Assembly (NCBI GenBank): GCA_035532935.1
Contig: DATKQE010000008.1
Location: 124,001 to 188,000 of the forward strand
Direction of reading: 5' to 3'
Origin: DATJLY01 sp035532935
Lineage (GTDB): Bacteria; Pseudomonadota; Alphaproteobacteria; ATCC43930; CGMCC-115725
DNA: 64,000 bases
Positions 25,862-34,315 of the stretch are shown in pieces (within the stretch, counting starts at the first letter, position 1; each line of letters begins with the position of its first letter). Both the position numbers and the translations under genes were made by a program. The notes under the pieces are model-generated. The model was not told the origin of the DNA. It ran no database searches and saw only the letters and a program-made list of their open reading frames with translations.

Positions 25862-26754
25862 GCGGCGCGCTGCTCGACGACGCCGCGGCCGCGCCGCGCT
25901 CGGCGGCCGAGGCGCGGCGGGCGCGGCTCGTTGCCGCGGCGCGCGCGTTGATCGCACATCCGACCGCGCTGGCGGGGTTCACAGTAGTGCTTGTCCTGGC
26001 GGTGGTCGCGCTGGCGGCGCCGCTGCTGGCGCGCCAGGATCCCGATCTGCCGCATCTGGCACTGCGCCTGGCTGCGCCCGATGCGCGGCGCTGGCTCGGT
26101 ACCGACGAGTTGGGGCGCGACATCTTCGCGCGGCTCATTTACGGCAGCCGCGTCACGCTGGCGGTGGCGGTGGTAGTTGCCTTGGCGGTGCCGCCGGTCG
26201 GGCTGGCGGTGGGCTGCACCGCGGGATTCTTCGGCGGTATCGCCGACGCCGTGCTGATGCGCGTGGCGGACGTGTTCTTGGCGTTCCCGCGGCTCATTCT
26301 CGCGCTCGCACTGGTGGCGGCGATGGGACCGGGCATCTGGCATGCGATGCTGGCGATCGCGCTGGCGGCGTGGCCGCCTTATGCGCGGCTCGCCCGCGCC
26401 GAGACCCTCGCCTTGCGCGGGCGCGAGTTCATTGCCGCGGCGCGGCTCGCGGGCGCCTCGCCGGGGCGGCTCCTGGTGCGGCACATCGCGCCGTTGTGCC
26501 TGCCATCGCTCGTGGTGCGCGCCTCGCTCGACATGGCGGGGGTGATCCTGACTGCGGCGGGACTGGGGTTTCTCGGGCTGGGCGCGGCGCCGCCGACGGC
26601 GGAATGGGGCGCGATGATCGCGGCGGGGCAGCGTTTCATGCTCGATCAATGGTGGGTCGCCGCCGCGCCCGGGGTCGCGATCGCGGTGGCGGCGCTGGGC
26701 TTCAACCTGCTCGGCGAGGGCTTGCGCGACCTGCTCGATCCGCGGCAGCGATGA
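25858..26754 (+). CDS. dipeptide/oligopeptide-type ABC transporter permease 2 (DppC-like)
   Basis: Second membrane subunit, 298 residues from a GTG start that overlaps the previous stop as GTGA. The N-terminal cytoplasmic part is Ala/Arg-rich, then a helix and the DppC signature WLGTDELGRDIFARLIYGSRVTL are followed by the permease core. The coupling loop EFIAAARLAGASPGRLLVRHI is present. It ends in LGEGLRDLLDPRQR, the usual family C-terminus. Confidence 0.9.
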   Translation: MSGALLDDAAAAPRSAAEARRARLVAAARALIAHPTALAGFTVVLVLAVVALAAPLLARQDPDLPHLALRLAAPDARRWLGTDELGRDIFARLIYGSRVTLAVAVVVALAVPPVGLAVGCTAGFFGGIADAVLMRVADVFLAFPRLILALALVAAMGPGIWHAMLAIALAAWPPYARLARAETLALRGREFIAAARLAGASPGRLLVRHIAPLCLPSLVVRASLDMAGVILTAAGLGFLGLGAAPPTAEWGAMIAAGQRFMLDQWWVAAAPGVAIAVAALGFNLLGEGLRDLLDPRQR

Positions 26755-27533
26755 GCGCGACGCTGCTTGAGGTCGCCGATCTCCATGTCCGCTTCGGCGC
26801 GCGCGCGGCGGTGCGCGGCGTGAGCTTCGCCATGGGCCGCGAGCGTCTGGCGCTGGTCGGCGGCTCGGGCGCAGGCAAGTCGCTGATCGCGCGCGCGATT
26901 TTGCGCCTGTTGCCGGCCGGCGCGCAGATGACGGCCGGGCGCCTCGCCTTCGATGGGATCGACCTCGCCGGCGCCGCCCCGGTAGCGATGCGGAATTTGC
27001 GCGGGCGCCGCATCGGGCTCGTGCTCCAGGACGCGAAATTCTCGCTCAACCCGGTGATGACCATCGGGGCGCAGATCGACGAGGTGTTCCGCCTGCACGG
27101 CCGCCTGTCGCGCCGCACCGCGATGGCGCGGACGCTGGCGGCGCTCGAGGCGGTGCGGCTCGGCGAGCCGGAGCGGATTTACAGGCTTTACCCGCACCAG
27201 GTCTCGGGCGGCATGGGCCAGCGGGCGATGATCGCGATGATGCTGGCCGCCGATCCCGATCTCCTGATCGCCGACGAGCCGGCCTCGGCGCTCGACGCGA
27301 GCTCGGCGCAGCAGGTCCTTGCCGTGCTCGACGATCTCGTCGGACGGCGCGGCATGGGGCTCATCTTCATCAGCCATGATCTCGACCGCGTCGCTCAGTT
27401 CTGCGACCGCGTGCTGGTGATCGAGGACGGCGCGATCGTCGAGAGCTGCGCGGCCGCTGCGCTCGGCACAGCGCGCCATCCCTATACGCGCCGACTGATG
27501 GCGGCGCGGCTCGGGCTCGAAGCCGTACCGTGA
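26751..27533 (+). CDS. peptide-type ABC transporter ATP-binding subunit 1 (DppD-like)
   Basis: ABC ATPase of 260 residues. Walker A is GGSGAGKS, the signature is QVSGGMGQR, Walker B is LLIADEP, and the switch is ISHDL. The signature reads VSGGM instead of LSGGQ, as is common in DppD/OppD subunits. The C-terminal oligopeptide-specific extension is short (RHPYTRRLMAARLGLEAV). ATG at 26751 overlaps the preceding stop by 4 nt. Confidence 0.9.
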   Translation: MSATLLEVADLHVRFGARAAVRGVSFAMGRERLALVGGSGAGKSLIARAILRLLPAGAQMTAGRLAFDGIDLAGAAPVAMRNLRGRRIGLVLQDAKFSLNPVMTIGAQIDEVFRLHGRLSRRTAMARTLAALEAVRLGEPERIYRLYPHQVSGGMGQRAMIAMMLAADPDLLIADEPASALDASSAQQVLAVLDDLVGRRGMGLIFISHDLDRVAQFCDRVLVIEDGAIVESCAAAALGTARHPYTRRLMAARLGLEAVP

Positions 27534-28270
27534 TCGAGGCGCGCGATCTCTCCGTCCGTCTCGGCGGCCGCGCGGTGGTGGATGGCGTGTCCTTCGCCGT
27601 GGCGGCGGGCGAGGCGTTCGGCATCGTCGGCGAATCCGGCTCGGGCAAGTCGACGCTCTTGCGCGCCGTCGCCGGGCTCGAGCCGATCGCCGGCGGCGCG
27701 CTCTGCCTCGAGGGCTCGCCGATCGCGGCACTGCCGCCGCGGGCGCGCGGCCTCGTGCTGCAACTCGTGTTCCAGGACCCCTACGGCTCGCTGCATCCGC
27801 GCCACACGGTGGCGCGCGCGCTCGCCGAGCCGCTGGCCATCCACCGCCTCGGCGACCGCGAGCGGCGCATCGAGGCGGCACTGGAGGCGGTCGGGCTCGG
27901 GCCGCAATTCCGCTTCCGCTTTCCGCATCAGCTCTCGGGCGGGCAGCGCCAGCGCGTCGCCATCGCCCGCGCCCTGATGCTGTCGCCGCGGCTGGTGCTG
28001 CTCGACGAGCCGACCGCCGCGCTCGACGTGCTGGCGCAGGCCGAGATCATCGCGTTGCTGCGGCGGCTGCGCGCGGAACGCGGCATCGCCTATCTGCTGG
28101 TGAGCCACGATCTGGCGGTGGTGGCGGCGCTCGTCGGCCGGCTCGCGGTGATGCAGCAGGGACGCGTCGTCGAGACGCTCGCGGCGGCGCAATTGCGCGA
28201 CGGCAGCGCCCGCCACCCGCACACCCGCGCACTCATCGCCGCCGCCGGCTTCACCCGCCGCACCGGCTGA
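27530..28270 (+). CDS. peptide-type ABC transporter ATP-binding subunit 2 (DppF-like)
   Basis: Second ATPase, 246 residues, with GTG start overlapping the previous stop as GTGA. Walker A GESGSGKST, Q-loop VFQDPYGSLHPRHTV, signature LSGGQRQR, Walker B LVLLDEPTAALD, switch VSHDL. The VFQDPYGSLHPR sequence is the hallmark of DppF/OppF-type subunits. Last gene of the four-gene transporter operon; a candidate terminator follows at 28274-28306. Confidence 0.9.
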   Translation: MIEARDLSVRLGGRAVVDGVSFAVAAGEAFGIVGESGSGKSTLLRAVAGLEPIAGGALCLEGSPIAALPPRARGLVLQLVFQDPYGSLHPRHTVARALAEPLAIHRLGDRERRIEAALEAVGLGPQFRFRFPHQLSGGQRQRVAIARALMLSPRLVLLDEPTAALDVLAQAEIIALLRRLRAERGIAYLLVSHDLAVVAALVGRLAVMQQGRVVETLAAAQLRDGSARHPHTRALIAAAGFTRRTG

Positions 28271-28273
28271 GGG

Positions 28274-28306
28274 CCGCGGCACCCGACGGCGCGGGCGATC
28301 TTTTTT
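28274..28306 (+). terminator. candidate intrinsic terminator after the ABC operon
   Basis: CCGCG (28274-28278) pairs with CGCGG (28290-28294) around an 11-nt loop, and six T follow at 28301-28306 after a 6-nt gap. The stem is short and the T-run is not adjacent, so the call is tentative. Its position 3 nt after the last transporter gene supports it. Confidence 0.4.
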
Positions 28307-28399
28307 CAGGTAAAATGTCGGTTCGGCAGGCCTTCGGTCGTCGTTAGGATGGGCGCCAGGCGCTGCTGCCGGGGACCGCCCGCAGGAAAGGAAGCTCCC

Positions 28400-28750
28400 A
28401 TGCCGAATTTCATCTTGCTGCTGCATCAGGACCTGGCACGGCCGCGGCCGGGCTCGCCGGACGAATTCGCGTCGATGACCAAAGACTACATGGCCTGGGC
28501 CGACAAGATCCGGGCCGAGGGTCGCCTCAATGGCGGCGAGAAGCTGACCGACGACCCGGGCAAAGTGATCCGCACCAGGGCAGGCCGCACCGCGGTCACC
28601 GACGGCCCCTATGCCGAAAGCAAGGAACTTGTCGGCGGATATTTCATCATCAGCGCCAAGGATTACGCCGAGGCCTGCCGCCTCGCCGAGGACAATCCGC
28701 ATCTCAAATACGGCGGGCGCATCGAGGTGCGTGAGATCGAAAAGATGTGA
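28400..28750 (+). CDS. YCII-related DGPF-domain protein
   Basis: A 116-residue ferredoxin-like-fold protein with the DGPF motif as TDGPYAESKELVGGYFII. Family members of this kind are commonly encoded next to ECF42-type sigma factors, as here: its stop overlaps the sigma gene start (GTGA). The ATG at 28400 is preceded by AAAGGAAG; an upstream start is unlikely. The biochemical role of these small proteins is not established; co-regulation with the sigma factor is the working idea. Confidence 0.88.
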   Translation: MPNFILLLHQDLARPRPGSPDEFASMTKDYMAWADKIRAEGRLNGGEKLTDDPGKVIRTRAGRTAVTDGPYAESKELVGGYFIISAKDYAEACRLAEDNPHLKYGGRIEVREIEKM

Positions 28751-30015
28751 CGCCGATGGCCGACGCGGACGTGCTGGTCTCCGATCTGTTCCGGCGCGAG
28801 GCCGGAAAGATTTCGGCATGGCTCGCGCGTCTGCTCGGTCCGGCGCGGCTCGATCTGATCGAGGACGCGGTGCAGGATGCCTTCGGTGCGGCGCTGGCGC
28901 GGTGGCCGTTGGACGGCGTGCCGGTGAAACCGGCAGCGTGGCTCGCCATCGCCGCGCGCAACAAGGCGCTGGACCGGCTGAAGAGCGAGGCACGGCTCGG
29001 TCCGCTCGACGAGAGCGCGGCGTGGCGGCTGGGCTTTTCCGATCCCGAGGCGACCGGGCGCCTCGACGACACGCTGGCGCTGATGTTCGTCGCCTGCCAT
29101 CCAACGCTCGAGCATGACGAGCAGACCATGCTCACGCTGAAGACGGTCTGCGGCTTCGGCGTCAAGGACCTGGCACGCGCCTATCTGTCGACGCCGGAAG
29201 CCGTGACGCAGCGGCTGGTACGCGCCAAGCGCAAGATCAGGGAACTCGCTCTCGCATTCGAGATTCCCGAAGGCGCGGAGCTCGCCGCGCGGTTGCCCGC
29301 GCTCGTCCAAGCGATCTACCTGCTCTTCAATGGTGGCTACACTTCGGGCGAGGGCAAGGATCTGGTGGCGCGGGAATTATGTCGCGAGGCGCTGCGGCTC
29401 GCCACGCTGCTGACCGAGCATGCCGCGACTGCAACCGGCGAGTGTCACGCGCTCGCCGCGCTGATCTGCTTTCATCACGCCCGCGCCGAGGCGCGAACCG
29501 GCGATGCCGGCGCGCTAATCCTGCTGGCCGAACAGGATCGCGGGCGCTGGGACGGCGCGCTCATCGCCCGCGGCTTCGTCCATCTGCGGCAGGCGATGTC
29601 GGCAAGCGCGCTGACGGCGCTGCATCTCGAAGCTGCGATCGCCTCGGTCCATGCGGCGGCGGCGGCGTTCGAGGCGACCGACTGGGCGATGCTGGCGCGG
29701 TACTACCGCATGCTGGAGGAGCTGAAGCCGACGCCGATCGTGCAGCTCAACGCCGCGATCGCGCTGGCCCAGGCCGAAGGTCCGGACGCGGGATTGGCGC
29801 GCCTCGAGGTGCTGGCCGGTGCGCGCAAGCTCGCCCATTACGCGCCCTATCATGCCGCGCGCGGCGATCTCCTGCTCAAGCTCTGCCGACGGCGCGAGGC
29901 GGCGGCGGCCCTCGCGGCGGCGCTCGACTGCCCGCTCAACGACGCCGAGCGCGCGTTCCTCGCCGGCCGGTTGAGAACCTGCGCAGAGAACGGGACGTCC
30001 GATCGCCGCCATTGA
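28747..30015 (+). CDS. ECF sigma factor with C-terminal TPR-like domain (ECF42-type)
   Basis: RNA polymerase sigma factor of 422 residues. Sigma-2 covers about residues 10-80 (DLIEDAVQDAFGAALARWP, AWLAIAARNKALDRLK) and sigma-4 about 110-165 (TLKTVCGFGVKDLARAYLSTPEAVTQRLVRAKRKI). A 240-residue helical, TPR-like extension follows (ELCREALRLATLL, LHLEAAIASVHAAA, ARYYRMLEELKPTPIVQLNAAIALA). Sigma plus TPR extension plus a DGPF partner defines the ECF42 type, which has no classical anti-sigma factor. It starts at a GTG overlapping the DGPF gene; ATG at 28756 is an alternative. Confidence 0.88.
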   Translation: MTPMADADVLVSDLFRREAGKISAWLARLLGPARLDLIEDAVQDAFGAALARWPLDGVPVKPAAWLAIAARNKALDRLKSEARLGPLDESAAWRLGFSDPEATGRLDDTLALMFVACHPTLEHDEQTMLTLKTVCGFGVKDLARAYLSTPEAVTQRLVRAKRKIRELALAFEIPEGAELAARLPALVQAIYLLFNGGYTSGEGKDLVARELCREALRLATLLTEHAATATGECHALAALICFHHARAEARTGDAGALILLAEQDRGRWDGALIARGFVHLRQAMSASALTALHLEAAIASVHAAAAAFEATDWAMLARYYRMLEELKPTPIVQLNAAIALAQAEGPDAGLARLEVLAGARKLAHYAPYHAARGDLLLKLCRRREAAAALAAALDCPLNDAERAFLAGRLRTCAENGTSDRRH

Positions 30016-30073
30016 AAAAGCGCCGCATTGGGCTAGGACTGGGTGCGCAATAGCGGTGGCGGGGAACGAGGCC

Positions 30074-31111
30074 ATGGAATTCGGGATTTTCTCCAACAGC
30101 CGGCGGCCGCAGCGCGGCGTGGGCGACGCCTGGACCCACGACATCGACGAGATCGTGACCGCCGACCGGCTTGGGTTTCGCGAGGCCTGGATCAGCGAGC
30201 ATCAATCGCCGGCCGAGCTCATCATCTGCAAGGCGGCGGGGCTGACGCAGCAGATCCGCCTGGGGTCCGCGGTCCGGCCGCTCGCCTATTACCATCCGCT
30301 GCAAGTGGCGATCGAGGCCAATGCCTGCGATCACCTGACCGGCGGGCGCTATCAGCTCGGCGTCGGCTTCGGCTTCTATCCCGCCAACATGGAGCAGCGC
30401 GGGCTCGATTTCAGCAAGACGCGCGAAATGATGCATGCCTCGATCGACCTCATTCTGAAGCTGTGGACGAGCCAGGAGCCGGTCGATTACGACGGCCCAT
30501 TCTGGCAAGGCAAGGGCATGGTGGTGAAGCCGGGTGCGGTACAGGCCCCGCACCCGCCAGTCGCGATCGCCTGCACCAAGACCACGGCATCGGCCGAACT
30601 CGCCGGCCGGCTCGGGCTCATGCCGCTCACCGGCGACTTCATTCCGCGCGAGCGCCTGCGCCAATTCGGCGACGCGCTCGTCGCCGGCGCGCGCGCTGCC
30701 GGCCGCACGCCCGGGCGCCGCGAACTGCGCGCCACCCGCGTCATCTATGTCGCCGAGACCGACGCCGTCGCGCGCGAGGACATGCGCGAATCCTACACCG
30801 AGACGATCCGCTGGGAGATCGCCAACACCCCGCATCACCAGGTCGAGCGCATCCCGCCCGGCGGCACGCTGCAGGACATCACCTACGACTATCTTATCGA
30901 CACCGCCAATATCTTCGTCGGCAGCCCCGACACCGTGACGCGGCGCATCCTCGATTTCTACGCCGAGACCGGCGGCTTCGGCGTGCTGATGATCCATGCC
31001 GGGCGCGACTACGCCACCGCCGAGAAGCGCGCGCGCTCGATGCGCCTCTTCATGGACGAGGTCGCGCCGCGCCTGCGCCATCTCGACCCGGACCGGCAGC
31101 AGGCGGCCTAG
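30074..31111 (+). CDS. LLM-class flavin-dependent oxidoreductase
   Basis: Luciferase-like monooxygenase family, about 345 residues, using FMNH2 or F420-type flavin. Typical stretches are MEFGIFSNSRRP, ADRLGFREAWISEHQ, LGSAVRPLAYYHPLQVAIEANACDHLTGGRYQLGVGFGFYPANM, and the C-terminal FVGSPDTVTRRILDFYAETGGFGVLMI. The start at 30074 follows GGGGAACGAGG; an in-frame GTG at 30056 is possible. Substrate unknown. It converges on the GNAT gene with a 4-nt overlap. Confidence 0.88.
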   Translation: MEFGIFSNSRRPQRGVGDAWTHDIDEIVTADRLGFREAWISEHQSPAELIICKAAGLTQQIRLGSAVRPLAYYHPLQVAIEANACDHLTGGRYQLGVGFGFYPANMEQRGLDFSKTREMMHASIDLILKLWTSQEPVDYDGPFWQGKGMVVKPGAVQAPHPPVAIACTKTTASAELAGRLGLMPLTGDFIPRERLRQFGDALVAGARAAGRTPGRRELRATRVIYVAETDAVAREDMRESYTETIRWEIANTPHHQVERIPPGGTLQDITYDYLIDTANIFVGSPDTVTRRILDFYAETGGFGVLMIHAGRDYATAEKRARSMRLFMDEVAPRLRHLDPDRQQAA

Positions 31112-31605
31112 CCGAGCCGCAGCACCTGCCGGCCGGGCCGGGCGCCGGGCACGCCGGTGGCGCGGAAGCCGAGTTTTTCGAGGACGCGCCAGGAGGCGCA
31201 GTTGTCGGGACGGCACTCGGCGAAGATGAGGCGCTCGGGAAAGCAGCGGCGCAGCAGCGCGACGAGCGCGGCGCCCGCTTCGGTCGCATAGCCCCTGCCC
31301 TGGCTCGCGCGCGCGATCCAATAGCCGATCTCGATCGCGTCCACGCCGACGAGATGGGCGCCAATCACGCCGGCGAGCGCGCCTCCGCGCCAGATACCAA
31401 TAAAGCGGTCACGCCCGCCGCCCTTGCCGCGAATGAGACGCAGCGCATCGCCGCGGGTGAATGGCAGCGCCAGGAAGTGGACGTGGCGCGCAATCGCGGG
31501 ATCGTCGGTGATGGCGCTGAGCCGTGCCGCGTGTCGGGGCAAAAGCGGCACGAGCCGCAGCCGCGCGGTCTTGCGCGCCGGCAGGCTCGCAAGACCAGCG
31601 GCCAC
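31108..31605 (-). CDS. GNAT family N-acetyltransferase (RimJ/RimL-like)
   Basis: Acetyl-CoA-dependent transferase of about 165 residues. It shows TARLRLVPLLPRHAARL at the N-terminus, the acetyl-CoA site IGYWIARASQGRGYATEAGAAL and the C-terminal FAECRPDNCASWRVLEKLGFRATG. The last is typical of ribosomal-protein Ala acetyltransferase relatives. I chose the GTG at 31605, just after the Nudix stop at 31610; an upstream ATG at 31698 lies inside the Nudix gene and adds unrelated residues. Substrate cannot be named. Confidence 0.82.
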   Translation of the reverse strand: MAAGLASLPARKTARLRLVPLLPRHAARLSAITDDPAIARHVHFLALPFTRGDALRLIRGKGGGRDRFIGIWRGGALAGVIGAHLVGVDAIEIGYWIARASQGRGYATEAGAALVALLRRCFPERLIFAECRPDNCASWRVLEKLGFRATGVPGARPGRQVLRLG

Positions 31606-31609
31606 CGCG

Positions 31610-32212
31610 CTACCGCCAGCGCCGCCGCAGCCGCGCACGGTTGGCGGCAAGCCAGTAAAGCGCCAGCACGGTCGGGCCGCTGGTGATCTCGCCCGCACGC
31701 AGGCGGTGCATCGCTTCGCGATAGCTCGGCGTCAGAACCTTGATGTCCTCATGCTCGTCGGTGAGGCCGTGATAGCCCGCGGCCGCGCGCGCATCGACCC
31801 GGCCGCAATAAAGCGCGAAAATCTCACTCGATCCGCCCGGGCTCGGCATGAAGCGGTGGATCGGGATGAGTTCGCCCAGAATGGCAACGCCCGCTTCCTC
31901 CTGCACCTCGCGCCGCGCGACCTCCTCGTCCGAGCCGTCACCCGCGTCGACGATTCCGGCGACGATTTCGGTCTGCCACGCCGGCAATCCCGCAACATGC
32001 GGCGGCAGGCGGAACTGCTCGATCAGCACCAGCGCGTCGGCATCAGGATCGTAGAGCAGCACCCCCACGGCGCGGTCGCGCTCGAATACCTCGCGCTCCA
32101 TCGCGCCGCTCCAGCCGCCGCGATAGAGGCGATGGCGCAGGCGGAAGCGTTCGAGCCGGAAGAACCCGGAGAACATAGTCTCGCGCTGCAGAATCTCGAT
32201 GTCGTCGCTCAC
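31610..32212 (-). CDS. Nudix hydrolase, ADP-ribose pyrophosphatase-like (NudF type)
   Basis: Nudix hydrolase of 200 residues from GTG at 32212. The Nudix box G-x5-E-x7-REUXEEXGU is present as GIVDAGDGSDEEVARREVQEEAGV. The N-terminus (IEILQRETMFSGFFRLERFRLRHRLYRGG) closely follows the NudF pattern, and VLIEQFRLPPHVAGLPAWQTEIVAG and RFMPSPGGSSEIFALYCG also fit ADP-ribose hydrolases. A GACGAGG precedes the GTG. A TTG at 32275 would extend it by 21 residues without homology. It forms a unit with the GNAT gene. Confidence 0.85.
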   Translation of the reverse strand: MSDDIEILQRETMFSGFFRLERFRLRHRLYRGGWSGAMEREVFERDRAVGVLLYDPDADALVLIEQFRLPPHVAGLPAWQTEIVAGIVDAGDGSDEEVARREVQEEAGVAILGELIPIHRFMPSPGGSSEIFALYCGRVDARAAAGYHGLTDEHEDIKVLTPSYREAMHRLRAGEITSGPTVLALYWLAANRARLRRRWR

Positions 32213-32284
32213 GACCGCCTCGTCGTCCCGATCATCCGACAGCGGCGAGTGTAGAGGCGCGATATCGCGCGGCAAGGGCCGCGT

Positions 32285-32662
32285 TCACACCATGGCCGTG
32301 CGCGCGAGCGGCGCCGTGTCGTGACGCATCAGGCCAAGACGTGTGCGCATGCCGGCGACACACAGCGCGAGGGCCGCCGAATGCGCGGTCCCGAGGCACG
32401 GAAACAGGATCATCGCGTCCCCGGGCCGGTAGATTTCCGCGACCCAGCCGCCGGTCCCGCCGCGACAATCGCTCAACTCTCCGAGGCGGTGGATGGTCCA
32501 GCCCTCCGGCGACAGCAGCAGCGCCGCATCGAGCGAAGACGTGTAGCGCGGAACCGGCTTGGCCAACGGGAAGAGCGCGCGCTGAATGGCATAGTCGAGA
32601 TACTCGCTGCCTTCGCGCGCAGCGGTGAGAAGCGACAGCAGCTCGTGCAAATCCATCGACAT
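32285..32662 (-). CDS. small hypothetical protein, phage ABA-sandwich-like
   Basis: A 125-residue protein. The central pattern VPRYTSSLDAALLLSPEGW, then GWVAEIYRPG and AHSAALALCVAGMRTRLG, resembles small proteins found in alphaproteobacterial prophages (often labelled phage ABA sandwich domain). No other phage gene lies near, so it is either a domesticated relic or a chromosomal family member. ATG at 32662 or 32656 can start it. Function unknown. Confidence 0.6.
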   Translation of the reverse strand: MSMDLHELLSLLTAAREGSEYLDYAIQRALFPLAKPVPRYTSSLDAALLLSPEGWTIHRLGELSDCRGGTGGWVAEIYRPGDAMILFPCLGTAHSAALALCVAGMRTRLGLMRHDTAPLARTAMV

Positions 32663-32728
32663 GTTCTTCGCCCAGCCGACGTCGATGCTAGCGCCGGCAT
32701 AGCGGGCGACAGGCGCATCAATTTTGTG

Positions 32729-34315
32729 TCACGACGCCGCAGGCGGCAGCCGGGTACTTTCGGCGAGGGGCAGATTGACGCGCATCAACAAGCCGTGCGG
32801 CTTGCGGTTCTCGGCTTGAATGGTGCCGCCGAGCGCCGCGACATGGCGCCGCGCGACCCACAGGCCGATGCCGAAATGCGTCGCCCCATCGGCCGGGTCC
32901 TCGGACGGGCGATGGGAGAAATATCGTTCGAAGATGCGCTCGAGCTGCTCATCGGGAACGCCGGGGCCGGCATCGGCGACGAGCAGCTCGGCCATGCCGC
33001 CGCGCGCATCGAGGCGCACGCCGATGCTCGCGCCTTCGGGCGAGAACGAGACCGCATTCGCGAGCAGATTCTCGACCACGGTTTCGACCATCTCCGCATT
33101 GGCGCGAACGGCGATGCCGGACCGGATCCGGATGTCGAGATCCAGATGCCGCTCGGCCAGCAATTCGGCCTGCGCCCGCAGCAGGCGCGTCAGCACGCGC
33201 GACAGGTCGAGCAAGCTGCGCGGCGTGTCGATGAGATCGGCGGTCGCCTCGTCGAGACGCCGCGCGGAGGCGACGAGCCCGTCGAGCTTGTCGAGAGAGG
33301 CTTCGATGAGGCCGACCGCGCGCAGGCCGCGCGGATTGTCGCCGACGACCGCGCGCTTCAGCGGTTCGAGCGACTGCCGGATGACTGCGATCGGGGTCTT
33401 GAAGGCGTGCGCATTATCCTCGGCCGCACGGCGGATATCGCGCGCGGAATCCGCCAGCACCTCCACCATGCGGTCGAACTCCTCGGCCACGTCGGCGAGT
33501 TCGGGAACGTCGTTCTGGGTGCTGAACGAGCCGCCCGGCTGGTGCTCGCGAATGGCGCGCGCGCGCTCGGCGAAACGCCGCAGGCCGCGGCGCACGCTCC
33601 AGAACGTGGTGAAAACGATCAGCACCATGGCGAGATAGATGACCGCGGCAATGCGCACCTCGCGGCTTGCCCAATAGGGCCGCCCGAGCGTCGAGCCCGG
33701 CACGTCGCTCGCCGAGAACGAGGTGACCACGGCCCAACAGCCCGAGGCCGTTCGCATCGGCGTCACCGAGGCGACGATCTCGTCGTCGCCGCCGGGCTTG
33801 GTATAGCGCAGCGCGATCGGCAGCTCGCCCTGGCAGGTTGCGCTGAGGCGACCGAGCACGCCTTCGCGCGTCAGCTCGTCGCGCTCGGCCTCGAGCTGCG
33901 CTGCCGGCACCGGCGGCCACGAGGCCACATAGTAGAAGCCCGGGCGGTCGGCCGGGGAGAACAGCAGCTTGACCTTGGTGAAATTGTCGGCGAAGCGGGC
34001 GAGCGTTTGGCCGAGGAGCGGCATCGGCGGATTCAGGCGGTCGGCGATGAGCGGCGCAAGCGCCTCGGCGATGACGCGGCCCTGCTCGCGCACGCCGCGC
34101 AACAGCAGCGCCTTCTGCGCATCGTCGGCGGTGCGCAAGCGATCATAGACGATGATCGGAACGATGAGAAAAATCACGCCGAGAATCAGGACCTTCGCGG
34201 CGACCGACCGGTAGAAGCGCCAGCGTCGCCGCGGCCGCGATGCGGCAGCGCTAGCGGCTGGCAGCCCAGCGGTAGCCGAATCCGGCGTAGTTGTGGATGT
34301 GGTCGAAGCCGTCAT
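32729..34315 (-). CDS. two-component sensor histidine kinase
   Basis: Membrane sensor kinase of about 528 residues. Transmembrane helix 1 (about 42-58), a periplasmic sensor region of about 160 residues, transmembrane helix 2 (222-240) and HAMP are followed by the phospho-acceptor region NAHAFKTPIAVIRQSL (His303). The ATPase then has VVENLLANAVSFSPEG (N box), DAGPGVPD (G1) and FGIGLWVARRH (G2). The start is uncertain: ATGs at 34315 and 34321 both lie inside the response regulator gene (65-71 nt overlap). No later start preserves helix 1, so the overlap seems real. Paired with the OmpR-type regulator. The stimulus is unknown. Confidence 0.88.
   Translation of the reverse strand: MTASTTSTTTPDSATAGLPAASAAASRPRRRWRFYRSVAAKVLILGVIFLIVPIIVYDRLRTADDAQKALLLRGVREQGRVIAEALAPLIADRLNPPMPLLGQTLARFADNFTKVKLLFSPADRPGFYYVASWPPVPAAQLEAERDELTREGVLGRLSATCQGELPIALRYTKPGGDDEIVASVTPMRTASGCWAVVTSFSASDVPGSTLGRPYWASREVRIAAVIYLAMVLIVFTTFWSVRRGLRRFAERARAIREHQPGGSFSTQNDVPELADVAEEFDRMVEVLADSARDIRRAAEDNAHAFKTPIAVIRQSLEPLKRAVVGDNPRGLRAVGLIEASLDKLDGLVASARRLDEATADLIDTPRSLLDLSRVLTRLLRAQAELLAERHLDLDIRIRSGIAVRANAEMVETVVENLLANAVSFSPEGASIGVRLDARGGMAELLVADAGPGVPDEQLERIFERYFSHRPSEDPADGATHFGIGLWVARRHVAALGGTIQAENRKPHGLLMRVNLPLAESTRLPPAAS

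Noticed and set aside
32285..32662. Prophage at this locus
   Set aside because: Only one small phage-like protein; no integrase, capsid, lysis or attachment repeats around it.
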